This document shows, one piece after another, positions 48,279-56,519 of a stretch of DNA of 64,000 nt. Each line of letters starts with the position of its first letter. The first letter of the stretch is position 1. The notes beneath the pieces were generated by a model. It searched no databases and was not told where the DNA came from. It saw nothing but the letters and a program-made list of their open reading frames with translations. Both the position numbers and the translations under genes were made by a program. Source of the stretch: Rhodobacter sp. CZR27 (GTDB taxonomy: Bacteria; Pseudomonadota; Alphaproteobacteria; Rhodobacterales; Rhodobacteraceae); NCBI RefSeq assembly GCF_002407205.1, contig NZ_CP023548.1, positions 458,501 through 522,500 of the forward strand, read 5' to 3'.

Positions 48279-48992
48279 TTATGGGAAATTCCCGTTAAGC
48301 CGATCCACCAGCGCCGGCAGCCCGCCCAGGTCGGGCAGGGTGAAGAAGCGCGGATGACCGTCCGGCGGATCGGCATGTTCCAGCGCCCAGGTCAGGCCAT
48401 GCGGCACATGCACGCCGAATCCCCCGGCGGCAATCGGGGGAATGACGTCCGATTTCAACGAGTTACCAACCATCAGCGCGCGCTCCGGCCCGTCGCCGTG
48501 CCGCCGGAAGATCCGCTCGTAGACCGGAGTGGTCTTGTCCGAGACGATCTCGACCGCGTCGAACAGCTCGCCCAGCTCTGACTGGGCGAGCTTGCGCTCC
48601 TGATCAAGAAGATCGCCCTTTGTGACAAGAATGACACGGTGATCGGCCGCCAGCGCCTCCACGGCCTCGCGCGCATGGGGCAGAAGCTCGATCGGATGGG
48701 CCAGCATCTCCTGACCGGCGGCGATGATCTCGCGTATGACATTGGCGGGAACGCGCTCCTCGGTCACCTCGATGGCGGTCTCGATCATCGACAGCATGAA
48801 GCCCTTGATGCCGAATCCGTAGTGGCCGAGGTTGCGCCGCTCGGCCGCCAGCAGCCGCTCGTGCAGGTGGTCGGGGCTGGCATGCTGGGCCAGAAGGCCG
48901 GTGAACCGCTCCTGAGTGAGTCGATAGAAGGTCTCGTTCTGCCAGAGCGTGTCGTCCGCGTCGAACGCGATGGTGGTGATGCGTCGGTTCAT
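48279..48992 (-). CDS. HAD-family hydrolase
   Basis: The 237-residue protein has HAD motif I FDADDTLW (Asp11, Asp13), motif II ILVTKGD, a lysine in [11 protein letters not shown] and motif [20 protein letters not shown] helical cap domain lies between motifs I and II. It is probably a phosphatase of the YjjG/PhoE-like branch with unknown substrate. Divergent from clpS. Confidence 0.85.
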   Translation of the reverse strand: MNRRITTIAFDADDTLWQNETFYRLTQERFTGLLAQHASPDHLHERLLAAERRNLGHYGFGIKGFMLSMIETAIEVTEERVPANVIREIIAAGQEMLAHPIELLPHAREAVEALAADHRVILVTKGDLLDQERKLAQSELGELFDAVEIVSDKTTPVYERIFRRHGDGPERALMVGNSLKSDVIPPIAAGGFGVHVPHGLTWALEHADPPDGHPRFFTLPDLGGLPALVDRLNGNFP

Positions 48993-49143
48993 GGCCCCTC
49001 CCGCTGCTGCCGGATTACGCAGTTTCCTGCGCGGCCTGCAACGCTTTCCGCGTCATGCGCGCCTCTTTCCGACGCGCGAAAATGGATTATACTGTGCGTC
49101 TCGTCCATCCCTTCGAATCCGCGCATCGGCAGGAGCCACGATC

Positions 49144-49485
49144 TTGACCCTTCGTCCGCTTCAGATGTCCGACAAGACGGGCGGTCCCGGCGACGACACG
49201 TCGATCCTGACCAAGACGCGCAGCAAGACGCAGCGGCCGCCGCTGTACAAGGTGCTGCTGCTGAACGACGACTACACGCCGATGGAATTCGTGGTGCATG
49301 TGCTGGAACGCTTCTTCGGCCTGAGCCACGCGCAGGCGTTCGAGATCATGCTGACCGTCCACAAGAAGGGGCTCGCCGTCGTGGGCGTGTTCTCGTTCGA
49401 GGTGGCCGAGACCAAGGTGGCGCAGGTCATGGACTTCGCCCGCCGGCATCAGCATCCGCTGCAATGCACCATGGAAAAGGAATAG
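49144..49485 (+). CDS. clpS: ATP-dependent Clp protease adaptor ClpS
   Basis: ClpS hands N-degron substrates to ClpAP. The core shows [19 protein letters not shown] with the substrate-pocket residues, the [17 protein letters not shown] segment and a C-terminal strand. Two starts are possible: TTG 49144 (113 residues), with AGGAG 8 bases upstream, or ATG 49165 (106 residues), with no evident ribosome site. I prefer the TTG. It is followed after 15 bases by rsmC. Confidence 0.92.
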   Translation: MTLRPLQMSDKTGGPGDDTSILTKTRSKTQRPPLYKVLLLNDDYTPMEFVVHVLERFFGLSHAQAFEIMLTVHKKGLAVVGVFSFEVAETKVAQVMDFARRHQHPLQCTMEKE

Positions 49486-49500
49486 GCCGCAGGCCCCCGC

Positions 49501-50502
49501 ATGCGATCTGCACGGCTGACACTGGCGCTGGAGACAGGCGCGGTGGTGCTGCCTGACGCGGGCAGCATCGCGGTCTATCGTGCGCGCGCCGGCGACGACC
49601 TGTCCGCCCTGCCGAAGGATCGCCTGCTGATCGTGCAGGGCTTCCGTCCCGAGCATGATGCCTTCGCGGCGCAGGGCTACCGCGTGGCGGTCGAGGGAGG
49701 GCAGGGTCATGCCGCCGCCATCGTCTGCCTGCCACGGTCGCGCGACGAGGCTAGGGCCCTTCTGGCCGAGGCCGCGGCGGCGGTGGAACCGGGCGGGCCC
49801 ATCGTGGTGGACGGGCAGAAGACCGACGGGATCGAGGCGATCTACCGGGATCTGGGCGAACGGCTTGCGGTCTCGGCCACCCTGTCCAAGGCGCATGGCA
49901 AGCTGTTCACCTTCGCGGCGGGGCCGGGGCTCGAGGACTGGGCGGCGCGGCTGACCGCGGTGGAGGGCGGGTTCCGCACCTTGCCCGGAGTCTTCTCGGC
50001 CGATGCGCCCGACCGCGGTTCGGCGCTGCTGCTGGCGGCCCTGCCGGCGGAGCTGTCGGGCCGGGTGGTCGACCTTGGAGCCGGCTGGGGCTACCTGTCG
50101 CGCGCGGTGCTGGAGCGGCCCCACGTCAAGCGGCTGGACCTGGTCGAGGCCGAGCACGCGGCGCTGGCCTGCGCGCGGCTGAACGTCACCGACCCGCGCG
50201 CCTTTTTCCACTGGGCCGACGCGACCCGCTTCCGGCTCTCGAAGGCCGCGGATGTCGTGGTCTGCAACCCGCCTTTCCACACCACGCGCGAGGCCGATCC
50301 GGCGCTCGGGCTGGGCTTCCTGCAGGCCGCGGCGCGGCTTCTGCAGCCGCAGGGGGTGCTCTGGCTGGTGGCGAACCGTCACCTGCCCTATGACCGCGGA
50401 CTTCGCGCGCTGTTCCGCGAGGTCGAGGAGATCGGCGGCGATGCCGCCTTCAGGATCGTCCGCGCCTCCCGGCCCGAGAAGGTCGGCGTATCGCGCGCGT
50501 AA
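49501..50502 (+). CDS. rsmC: 16S rRNA guanine methyltransferase RsmC-like
   Basis: The 333-residue protein has two tandem methyltransferase-like domains as in RsmC/RlmG. The C-terminal one is catalytic, with VVDLGAGWGYLSRAVL for SAM and VVCNPPFHT (N-P-P-F) for the base amino group. The N-terminal half is a degenerate duplicate. RsmC makes m2G1207 in 16S rRNA, but discrimination from RlmG is not possible by eye. Confidence 0.85.
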   Translation: MRSARLTLALETGAVVLPDAGSIAVYRARAGDDLSALPKDRLLIVQGFRPEHDAFAAQGYRVAVEGGQGHAAAIVCLPRSRDEARALLAEAAAAVEPGGPIVVDGQKTDGIEAIYRDLGERLAVSATLSKAHGKLFTFAAGPGLEDWAARLTAVEGGFRTLPGVFSADAPDRGSALLLAALPAELSGRVVDLGAGWGYLSRAVLERPHVKRLDLVEAEHAALACARLNVTDPRAFFHWADATRFRLSKAADVVVCNPPFHTTREADPALGLGFLQAAARLLQPQGVLWLVANRHLPYDRGLRALFREVEEIGGDAAFRIVRASRPEKVGVSRA

Positions 50503-50515
50503 CGGGAGACACTGC

Positions 50516-51325
50516 ATGTCACTAGTCATTGCCGGCAGGACGGCCATCGTGACCGGGGCCGCCAGCGGCATCGGTCTCGCCGTCGCGCGCCACTTCGTCG
50601 ACAAGGGGGCGAACGTGATGTTCGTCGACATCGACGAGGCCCGGCTGGAGGACCAGGTGGGCGAGGAAGCCCGCGCCGAAGGTCCCGTCCGCATGTTCGC
50701 GGGCGACCTGCGCGAGAAGCTGACCATCACCAACCTGCTCTCGGCGACGGTGGATGCCTTCGACCGGGTGGACATCCTGGTGAACGCGAGCCGGCAGATC
50801 GCCACCTCCGATCCGCTCTGCCCCGAGCAGGACGCGGTCGAGACGCTCTTGCAGCAGAACCTGCTGACCAGCCTGCGCCTGACTCAGCTGACCGCCAAGC
50901 GCATGATCGCGCGCGCTGAAAAGAGCGAGGAGAAGCCGGCGCAGGTCGGCTCGATCATCAACCTCTCGTCGATCGCCGCGATCCGCACCCAGCCGGAGCT
51001 GCTGGCCTATTCGATCAGTTGCGCCGCGGTCGAGCAGATGACGCGCTCGATGGCCGTCGCGCTGGCGCCGAGGGGCATCCGGGTGAACGCGGTCTCCTTC
51101 GGCTCGGTCATGAGCGCGAGCCTGCAGAACGCGCTGAAGGACGCGCCCGGGCTGCGCGTCGCGATCACCGAGCGCACGCCGATGAAGCGCATCGCCGCGG
51201 CGTCCGAGATCGTCGAGACGGTGCAGTTCCTCGCCTCGGATGCGGCGGCCTTCATGACCGGGCAGGTCGTCACGCTGGACGGCGGGCGCAGCCTGATCGA
51301 CCCGGCCTGCGCGGCAGTTCACTGA
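50516..51325 (+). CDS. Short-chain dehydrogenase-like protein, catalytic Lys replaced
   Basis: The 269-residue protein has the SDR cofactor motif TGAASGIG (13-20), Asp39 after strand 2 (suggesting NAD preference), the LVNAS segment near 88-92, Asn115, Ser151/152 and Tyr165. The catalytic lysine expected four residues after Tyr165 is Cys169 (AYSISCAA). The C-terminal FLASDAAAFMTGQVVTLDGG is normal. It may be inactive, use another base, or be a binding protein. It lies 13 bases after rsmC. Confidence 0.85.
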   Translation: MSLVIAGRTAIVTGAASGIGLAVARHFVDKGANVMFVDIDEARLEDQVGEEARAEGPVRMFAGDLREKLTITNLLSATVDAFDRVDILVNASRQIATSDPLCPEQDAVETLLQQNLLTSLRLTQLTAKRMIARAEKSEEKPAQVGSIINLSSIAAIRTQPELLAYSISCAAVEQMTRSMAVALAPRGIRVNAVSFGSVMSASLQNALKDAPGLRVAITERTPMKRIAAASEIVETVQFLASDAAAFMTGQVVTLDGGRSLIDPACAAVH

Positions 51326-51332
51326 AGGCGGG

Positions 51333-51749
51333 CTACTTCGTCTCGGGGTAAAACGCGCGGCACTGCTCCACCGCGGGAATCGCCTGCCGCGCCAACTGGA
51401 CGCGCTTCTTCTTCAGTTGCTCAAGCGTGCGGGCCTCGGCGGCAAGGTCGATCGCCTTGGGCTGGCGCACGGTATAGGGCACCTGGTCGAAGCAGCGGCG
51501 CGGCGGGTAATAGATCCGCTCGCCGTTGGCGCGGTAGCGCACGAAGGGTGGCCCGCAATCCACCCATTCCGGGCGATAGTCGGTCACCTCCTCGATCGCG
51601 TAGCCGCGGGCGAGGTTCAGTTCGCCCTCCTGGATCAGCTCGTCCACCACGCGCAGGTCGCGCGTCACCTGCGCGATGCAGCGTTCCTGCGGCGTGCCGC
51701 AGGCGGCAAGAAGAGCGAACAGCGGGATCAGGGGGCCGGCGCGTCTCAT
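51333..51749 (-). CDS. Hypothetical lipoprotein
   Basis: The 138-residue product has a lipoprotein signal with LLAACG (lipidation at Cys17), followed by a helical region CIAQVTRDLRVVDELIQEG, a segment with YRPEWVDCGPPF and a C-terminal Lys/Arg-rich helix. Four further cysteines suggest disulfides. I do not recognise the family. Divergent from hemF; convergent with the SDR gene, 7 bases between the stops. Confidence 0.72.
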   Translation of the reverse strand: MRRAGPLIPLFALLAACGTPQERCIAQVTRDLRVVDELIQEGELNLARGYAIEEVTDYRPEWVDCGPPFVRYRANGERIYYPPRRCFDQVPYTVRQPKAIDLAAEARTLEQLKKKRVQLARQAIPAVEQCRAFYPETK

Positions 51750-51847
51750 GTCCCCGAAGCTACCCGTTTCCCGGTCCCGCGCCAGTGGTTTCTGGATCGA
51801 CGGCGGCAAAGCTGCTAGCTCTCGCGGAAAAGCTGTGGGAGGTTTGC

Positions 51848-52726
51848 ATGATTGACGGCATGGACGAGCACAAGGCCCGGGCCTCCGCCTGGTTCCGAAG
51901 CCTGCGGGACCAGATCCTCGCGGCGTTCGAGGATCTGGAGGATGCGGTGGCCGGCACGTCCCCCACCGACCCGGCGCCCGGGCGCTTCGAGGTCACCGAG
52001 ACCGAGCGCGAGGGCGGCGGGGGCGGCGGCCTGATGAGCGTGATGCGCGGCGGCCGGGTGTTCGAGAAGGTGGGCGTCAACGTCTCGACCGTCCACGGAC
52101 GGCTGGCCGAGCGGGCGCAGCGCGCCATGGCGGCCCGCGGCGTGCCGGGGATGGAGGCGGACCCGCGGTTCTGGGCCTCGGGCATCAGCCTCGTCGCGCA
52201 CATGCAGAACCCGCATGTGCCGGCGGTGCACATGAACACGCGGATGTTCTGGACACCGCACGCCTGGTGGTTCGGCGGCGGCTCCGACCTCAATCCCTGC
52301 CTCGAATATCCCGAGGACACCGAGCATTTCCACTCCACCCTGCGCACCGCCTGCGAGGCGCATTCGCCCGACGCCTATCCCCGCTTCAAGGCCTGGGCCG
52401 ACGAGTATTTCTTCGTCCCCCACCGTGGGCGGGCGCGGGGCGTCGGCGGCATCTTCTACGACGACCTGAACACCGGCGACTGGGAGGCCGACTTCGCCTT
52501 CACCCAAGAGATCGGCCGCGCCTTCCTGCCGGCCTTCGTGCCGCTGGTCGAACGCCGGGTCGCCACACCCTGGACCGAGGCCGACCGCGACGCGCAGCTG
52601 ATCCACCGCGGGCTCTATGCCGAATACAATCTGGTCTATGACCGGGGCACGAAGTTCGGGCTCGAGACCGGCCACGACGCCAATGCCGTGCTGATGAGCC
52701 TGCCGCCGCTGGCCAAGTGGGTCTGA
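51848..52726 (+). CDS. hemF: Oxygen-dependent coproporphyrinogen III oxidase
   Basis: HemF does aerobically the step that HemN does without oxygen. The 292-residue protein has the family motifs GKVFEKVGVN-like GRVFEKVGVN, FWTPHAWWFGGGSDLNP and GRARGVGGIFYDDL. The ATG at 51848 has GGGAGG 5 bases upstream; an ATG four codons later is also possible. The paralogous function hemN is 15 kb away in this window. Confidence 0.95.
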   Translation: MIDGMDEHKARASAWFRSLRDQILAAFEDLEDAVAGTSPTDPAPGRFEVTETEREGGGGGGLMSVMRGGRVFEKVGVNVSTVHGRLAERAQRAMAARGVPGMEADPRFWASGISLVAHMQNPHVPAVHMNTRMFWTPHAWWFGGGSDLNPCLEYPEDTEHFHSTLRTACEAHSPDAYPRFKAWADEYFFVPHRGRARGVGGIFYDDLNTGDWEADFAFTQEIGRAFLPAFVPLVERRVATPWTEADRDAQLIHRGLYAEYNLVYDRGTKFGLETGHDANAVLMSLPPLAKWV

Positions 52727-52753
52727 CGGACGGGGCCAGCGCCTTCCGACGGT

Positions 52754-53353
52754 CTATTCGCTGCAGACATAGACCGCGCCACCAACGGCCACCACCGTCA
52801 CCGCGGCCGCCGCGAGGGTGGCCGGGGCGCTGACGATGGGCAGCGCCGTGGCGCCGAGGTTCGAGAGCGCGGCCGAAACCGATCCGGTCGAGCCCGAGAG
52901 CACGACGGCCCCGGCGCTGTTTTCAACCGCTTGGACGCCGTTCAGCACCCGGCCGGCGGCGCCCGCCACCTTCCGGGCGGTCTCGGCCGAGGCGTTGACC
53001 TTCTCGCAGAAGGCGCCCGTGGGCTGGGCGCAATGCACATAGGCGTCGCGCTTGCCCTCGGCAAAGCCGGTGTAGGTGTCGGTTTCGTGGTCGAACTGCA
53101 GGCAGAACACCGACCGCTCGCGGTCGTTCAGCCCGGGCGTCATGGCGCGCAGCGTGACATAGCCGGGGCAGGTGATGTCGCCATAGCCGCCGAGCCAGCG
53201 TTCGCGCGTCGAGCGGTTGGCGCGGACCTCCTGATCCTCGCTGTCGTAGCTGAGCGCGGTGGGGAAGCCCTCGAGCGAGGTCAGGCAGGCCTGCGGCTTG
53301 GCCGCGGCGGCGGTCGGGGCAAGGAGCAGAAGGGCGACGAGGGCCGGGCGCAT
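52754..53353 (-). CDS. Secreted hypothetical protein
   Basis: The 199-residue product has a signal peptide (about 1-18, cleavage near AAAAK). The mature part has five or six cysteines and acidic segments such as YDSEDQEVRAN. The C-terminal Ala/Val/Ser-rich hydrophobic stretch (about 165-195) could span a membrane and ends in CSE. I do not recognise the family. It follows hemE on the same strand after 97 bases and a hairpin, so it is probably separately transcribed. Confidence 0.7.
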   Translation of the reverse strand: MRPALVALLLLAPTAAAAKPQACLTSLEGFPTALSYDSEDQEVRANRSTRERWLGGYGDITCPGYVTLRAMTPGLNDRERSVFCLQFDHETDTYTGFAEGKRDAYVHCAQPTGAFCEKVNASAETARKVAGAAGRVLNGVQAVENSAGAVVLSGSTGSVSAALSNLGATALPIVSAPATLAAAAVTVVAVGGAVYVCSE

Positions 53354-53413
53354 GGCGATTCCGCATATCAGGCTGCGGGCGAACCTGTCGGCTGGGGCCG
53401 AGGAAGGCAACCG

Positions 53414-53443
53414 GGGGCGGCTCAAGGATGCGTGAGCCGCCCC
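53414..53443 (-). terminator. Hairpin after hemE
   Basis: An 11-base-pair stem, GGGGCGGCTCA with its complement, with an 8-base loop begins a few bases after the hemE stop. No T-run is present. Confidence 0.55.
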
Positions 53444-53450
53444 GCGCGTC

Positions 53451-54482
53451 TCACTTGCCGCGGATCGTCTCGATCAGCAGCGTCACGTTCTCGGGATCGG
53501 CCTCGGGGGTGATGCCGTGGCCGAGGTTGAAGATGTGCGGGCCGTTCCGGAACGCCTCGACCACGCGCTTCGTGGCCGCCACCAGTTCTTCGCCGCCCGT
53601 CACCATGTATTTCGGGTCGAGGTTGCCCTGCACGCAGGTCTTGCCGGCCTGAACCTTCTCGGCCGCCCATTCCGGGCTGACGGAGTTGTCGATGGCCACG
53701 CAATCCGCGCCGGTCTTTTCGGCGAAACCGATGTAACCCTCGCCCGCCTCGCGCGGGAAGGCGATGACCGGCAGGCCCGGGTGGCGCGCCTTCAGTTCGG
53801 CGATGATCTTCTTCGCCGGGGCGACCGCGAAATCCTCGAAGTCCTGACCTTTCAGCGATCCGGCCCAGCTGTCAAACAGCTTGACCACCTCGCAGCCGGC
53901 CTCGACCTGCTTCGAGAGATATTCGATCGTGGCGTCGGTCACCCGGTCCATCAGCGCGACGAAGGCCGGACGGTCGGTATCCTTCAGCTTGTGGGCGGCG
54001 GCCTGGTCCTTCGACCCGCGGCCCGCGATCATGTAGGTCGCGACCGTCCAGGGCATCCCGGCGAAACCGATGAAGGTTGTCTCCTTGGGAAGTTCGCGGG
54101 AGAGGATGCGGCAGGTCTCGTAGACCGGGGCGAGCTTGTCGTGGATGTCATCGCGGCCCTTCAGCGCCTCGACCCCGGCCATGTCGGTGATCGTCGACAT
54201 CCGCGGGCCTTCGCCCGTCTCGAACCACAGATCCGCGCCGAGCGCCTGCGGCAGCAGCAGGATGTCGGCGAACAGGATCGCCGCGTCGAAGCCATAGCGG
54301 CGGATCGGCTGCAGCGTCACCTCGGCGGCGAGTTCGGGGTTGTAGCACAGCGAGAGAAAGTCCCCCGCCTGGGCGCGGGTCGCGCGGTACTCCGGCAGGT
54401 AGCGCCCAGCCTGACGCATCAGCCAGATCGGGGGCGTGGGCAGCGTCTCGCCCTTCAGCGACCGCAGCATCGTCTTCGTCAT
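53451..54482 (-). CDS. hemE: Uroporphyrinogen decarboxylase
   Basis: HemE decarboxylates uroporphyrinogen III to coproporphyrinogen III. The 343-residue protein has the N-terminal motif [17 protein letters not shown] near 18-34 and a second signature with [14 protein letters not shown]. The ATG has GAAGGAGC upstream. Divergent from hemC with a 101-base shared control region. Confidence 0.96.
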   Translation of the reverse strand: MTKTMLRSLKGETLPTPPIWLMRQAGRYLPEYRATRAQAGDFLSLCYNPELAAEVTLQPIRRYGFDAAILFADILLLPQALGADLWFETGEGPRMSTITDMAGVEALKGRDDIHDKLAPVYETCRILSRELPKETTFIGFAGMPWTVATYMIAGRGSKDQAAAHKLKDTDRPAFVALMDRVTDATIEYLSKQVEAGCEVVKLFDSWAGSLKGQDFEDFAVAPAKKIIAELKARHPGLPVIAFPREAGEGYIGFAEKTGADCVAIDNSVSPEWAAEKVQAGKTCVQGNLDPKYMVTGGEELVAATKRVVEAFRNGPHIFNLGHGITPEADPENVTLLIETIRGK

Positions 54483-54532
54483 GGAGGTGCTCCTTCTCAG
54501 CTTGCGTGCTGGTTCCCAAGCTGCGCATGGGA

Positions 54533-54538
54533 TGTCAA
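54533..54538 (-). promoter_or_regulatory. Putative -35 element of hemE
   Basis: TTGACA on the minus strand is a perfect -35 hexamer 51 bases before the hemE ATG. The matching -10 (around GGGAAC) is poor. Confidence 0.3.
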
Positions 54539-54547
54539 TATGGGGAG

Positions 54548-54576
54548 TTGTCAGGGCAAATGGACAGCGATAACCA
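54548..54576 (+). promoter_or_regulatory. Putative promoter of hemC
   Basis: TTGTCA (54548-54553) and TAACCA (54571-54576) are 17 bases apart. The start would fall almost on the hemC ATG at 54584. The PpsR-like site overlaps this promoter. Confidence 0.42.
54549..54566. promoter_or_regulatory. PpsR/CrtJ-type site between hemE and hemC
   Basis: TGTCAGGGCAAATGGACA fits the TGT-N12-ACA consensus of the redox repressor PpsR/CrtJ. It lies inside the putative hemC promoter and just upstream of the hemE -35. In R. capsulatus, hem genes are known CrtJ targets. Confidence 0.55.
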
Positions 54577-54583
54577 AATCGGC

Positions 54584-55528
54584 ATGACACACACCATGCC
54601 CACCCCCGCTGAACCCCTCAAGATCGGCACGCGCGGCTCGCCGCTTGCGTTGGCTCAGGCCTACGAGACCCGCAGCCGCCTGTCGGCCGCGTTCTCGCTG
54701 CCGGAAGAGGCATTCGAAATCGTGGTCATAAAAACCACCGGCGACAAGGTCTTGGACCGCCCTCTGAAGGAGATCGGCGGCAAGGGCCTGTTCACGCGCG
54801 AGATCGAGGAGGCCCTGCTGGACGGGGGAATCGACATCGCCGTGCATTCGATGAAGGACATGCCGACGCTTCAGCCCGAGGGGCTGATCCTCGACACGTA
54901 CCTGCCGCGCGAGGACACGCGGGACGCCTTCATCACCTTCGCCGAAGGGGGGCTGGCTGATTTGCCGCAGGGCGCCGTGGTGGGCTCGTCGAGCCTTCGC
55001 CGCCGCGCGCAACTCCTGAACCGCCGCCCGGACCTGCAGATCGTGGAGTTCCGGGGGAACCTCCAGACCCGTCTCAAGAAGCTTTCGGACGGGGTGGCGC
55101 GGGGCACCTTCCTCGCGATGGCCGGGCTGAACCGGCTGAAGATGGATGACGTGCCGCGCGTGGCCATCGAGCCCGAGGACATGCTGTCGGCCGTGGCGCA
55201 GGGCGCCATCGGGATCGAGCGCCGGATCGACGACCCGCGCACGCAGGAGATGCTGGCCGCGATCCACGACGTCCCCACCGGCCACCGGCTTGCGGCTGAG
55301 CGCAGCTACCTGCTGAAGCTCGACGGCTCGTGCGAGACGCCGATCGCCGGCCTTGCGGTGCTGGAAGGCGATCAGGTCTGGCTGCGCGGCGAGATCCTGC
55401 GGCCCGACGGGTCAGAGTCGATCTCGGGCGAGATCCGCGGCCCGATCCCGGATGCGGCGGCGCTGGGGGCGGAACTCGCCTCGGAACTGCTGGGCCGGGC
55501 GCCGAAGGACTTCTTCAGCTGGCGCTGA
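54584..55528 (+). CDS. hemC: Hydroxymethylbilane synthase (porphobilinogen deaminase)
   Basis: HemC joins four porphobilinogens to hydroxymethylbilane. The 314-residue protein has [14 protein letters not shown] at the N-terminus, catalytic Asp84 in [21 protein letters not shown] near 133-144, and the dipyrromethane-cofactor Cys250 in GSCETPIAG. ATGs at 54560 and 54596 are alternative starts. No strong ribosome site precedes any of them. Confidence 0.95.
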   Translation: MTHTMPTPAEPLKIGTRGSPLALAQAYETRSRLSAAFSLPEEAFEIVVIKTTGDKVLDRPLKEIGGKGLFTREIEEALLDGGIDIAVHSMKDMPTLQPEGLILDTYLPREDTRDAFITFAEGGLADLPQGAVVGSSSLRRRAQLLNRRPDLQIVEFRGNLQTRLKKLSDGVARGTFLAMAGLNRLKMDDVPRVAIEPEDMLSAVAQGAIGIERRIDDPRTQEMLAAIHDVPTGHRLAAERSYLLKLDGSCETPIAGLAVLEGDQVWLRGEILRPDGSESISGEIRGPIPDAAALGAELASELLGRAPKDFFSWR

Positions 55529-55551
55529 ATCCCTGATCGACGTGATCCCGA

Positions 55552-55577
55552 GGGCGGCCCCTGCGGCCGCCCTTTTC
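55552..55577 (+). terminator. Rho-independent terminator of hemC
   Basis: GGGCGGCC and GGCCGCCC pair across a 5-base loop and are followed by TTTTCC, 24 bases after the stop. Confidence 0.8.
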
Positions 55578-55688
55578 CTGTCCGCCGCGACATTTTCTTG
55601 CGTGGGTGCGGCAACAGGCGCTCTCGGCGGAGGGCGGAACGCTGGTAACCTTCGGATATGACGGCATGGTGCCGCCGGGGTGCGAGTC

Positions 55689-56450
55689 ATGTCACAGGCC
55701 GATGCAGCCACTCCCGCCGCCGATCCCTTCGTCGAGGTGATCGCCAACGCCCTCCGCGAGCCGCCGGTGCGGATCCGGCCGCTGCCGCTGCCGGACGGTG
55801 ACCAACTCTGGCTGAAACGCGTCGAGGACCTCACCCACCGCGCCTGGCAGCGCAAGGGCGACATGCGCCGCCTGCTCCGGCGCGAGCGCGAGGGCTATGC
55901 CCGGATGGCCGAAGCCGGCTTGCCTGTGGTGGCGATGGTGGACGGGCACACGGACTGGCTGGTGACGCGCGACGCGGGCGCCAACCTGCGCCACCTGCTG
56001 CGCTCCTCCGATGTCCGCTCGCGCGAGCGGACGGCCGCCTTTGCCGCGGCAGGCGAGGCGCTGGGGAAGGTGCATCGGGCCGGGTTCACCCATGGCCGGC
56101 CAACGATGCGCGCGATCTGCTGGGACGGCGAGTGCGCCCGCTTCATCAGCCTTGCCCGCTATGCGGAGCGCCGCCGCCGCAACCGGCATTTCGCGCTGGA
56201 CGTGATGATCTTCATCCACTCCTGCCTGTGTGCCGACCGCAGCGCGCATGACGTGTTGGGCGCGGCGCTGGGCGCCTACCTGACCCACGCCCCCGAGGGC
56301 ACCTGGCCCGCCGTGCACCGCATGGCGCTGCTGCTCTCCATGGTCGCGCCCGCCGCCACCGCGCTGCGCCTCGCGCGCCCCGGCTCGCGCGAGTTGAGCG
56401 CCCTGCCGCTGGCGCTGGCCTATGTGACCGAGCACCAGCGCCAGCCCTGA
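55689..56450 (+). CDS. Kinase-like protein of the LPS/Kdo kinase group, degenerate
   Basis: The 253-residue protein resembles small kinase-fold proteins related to Kdo/WaaP kinases: WLKRVEDLTHRAWQRKGDMRRLLRREREGYARMAEAGLPV fits an N-lobe, and HGRPTMRAICWDG at 135-147 fits the catalytic loop region. The metal-binding segment, commonly written IDFER in relatives, reads FISLARY at 152-158, so the key Asp appears lost. It may be a pseudokinase. A GTG three codons earlier could also start it. Confidence 0.65.
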   Translation: MSQADAATPAADPFVEVIANALREPPVRIRPLPLPDGDQLWLKRVEDLTHRAWQRKGDMRRLLRREREGYARMAEAGLPVVAMVDGHTDWLVTRDAGANLRHLLRSSDVRSRERTAAFAAAGEALGKVHRAGFTHGRPTMRAICWDGECARFISLARYAERRRRNRHFALDVMIFIHSCLCADRSAHDVLGAALGAYLTHAPEGTWPAVHRMALLLSMVAPAATALRLARPGSRELSALPLALAYVTEHQRQP

Positions 56451-56519
56451 GGGACCCTCTGCCCCCGGCGCGGGATCCGTGTCATCGTGGCGCAAGGCGA
56501 CGGCGGCAGGAGGCGTGCG

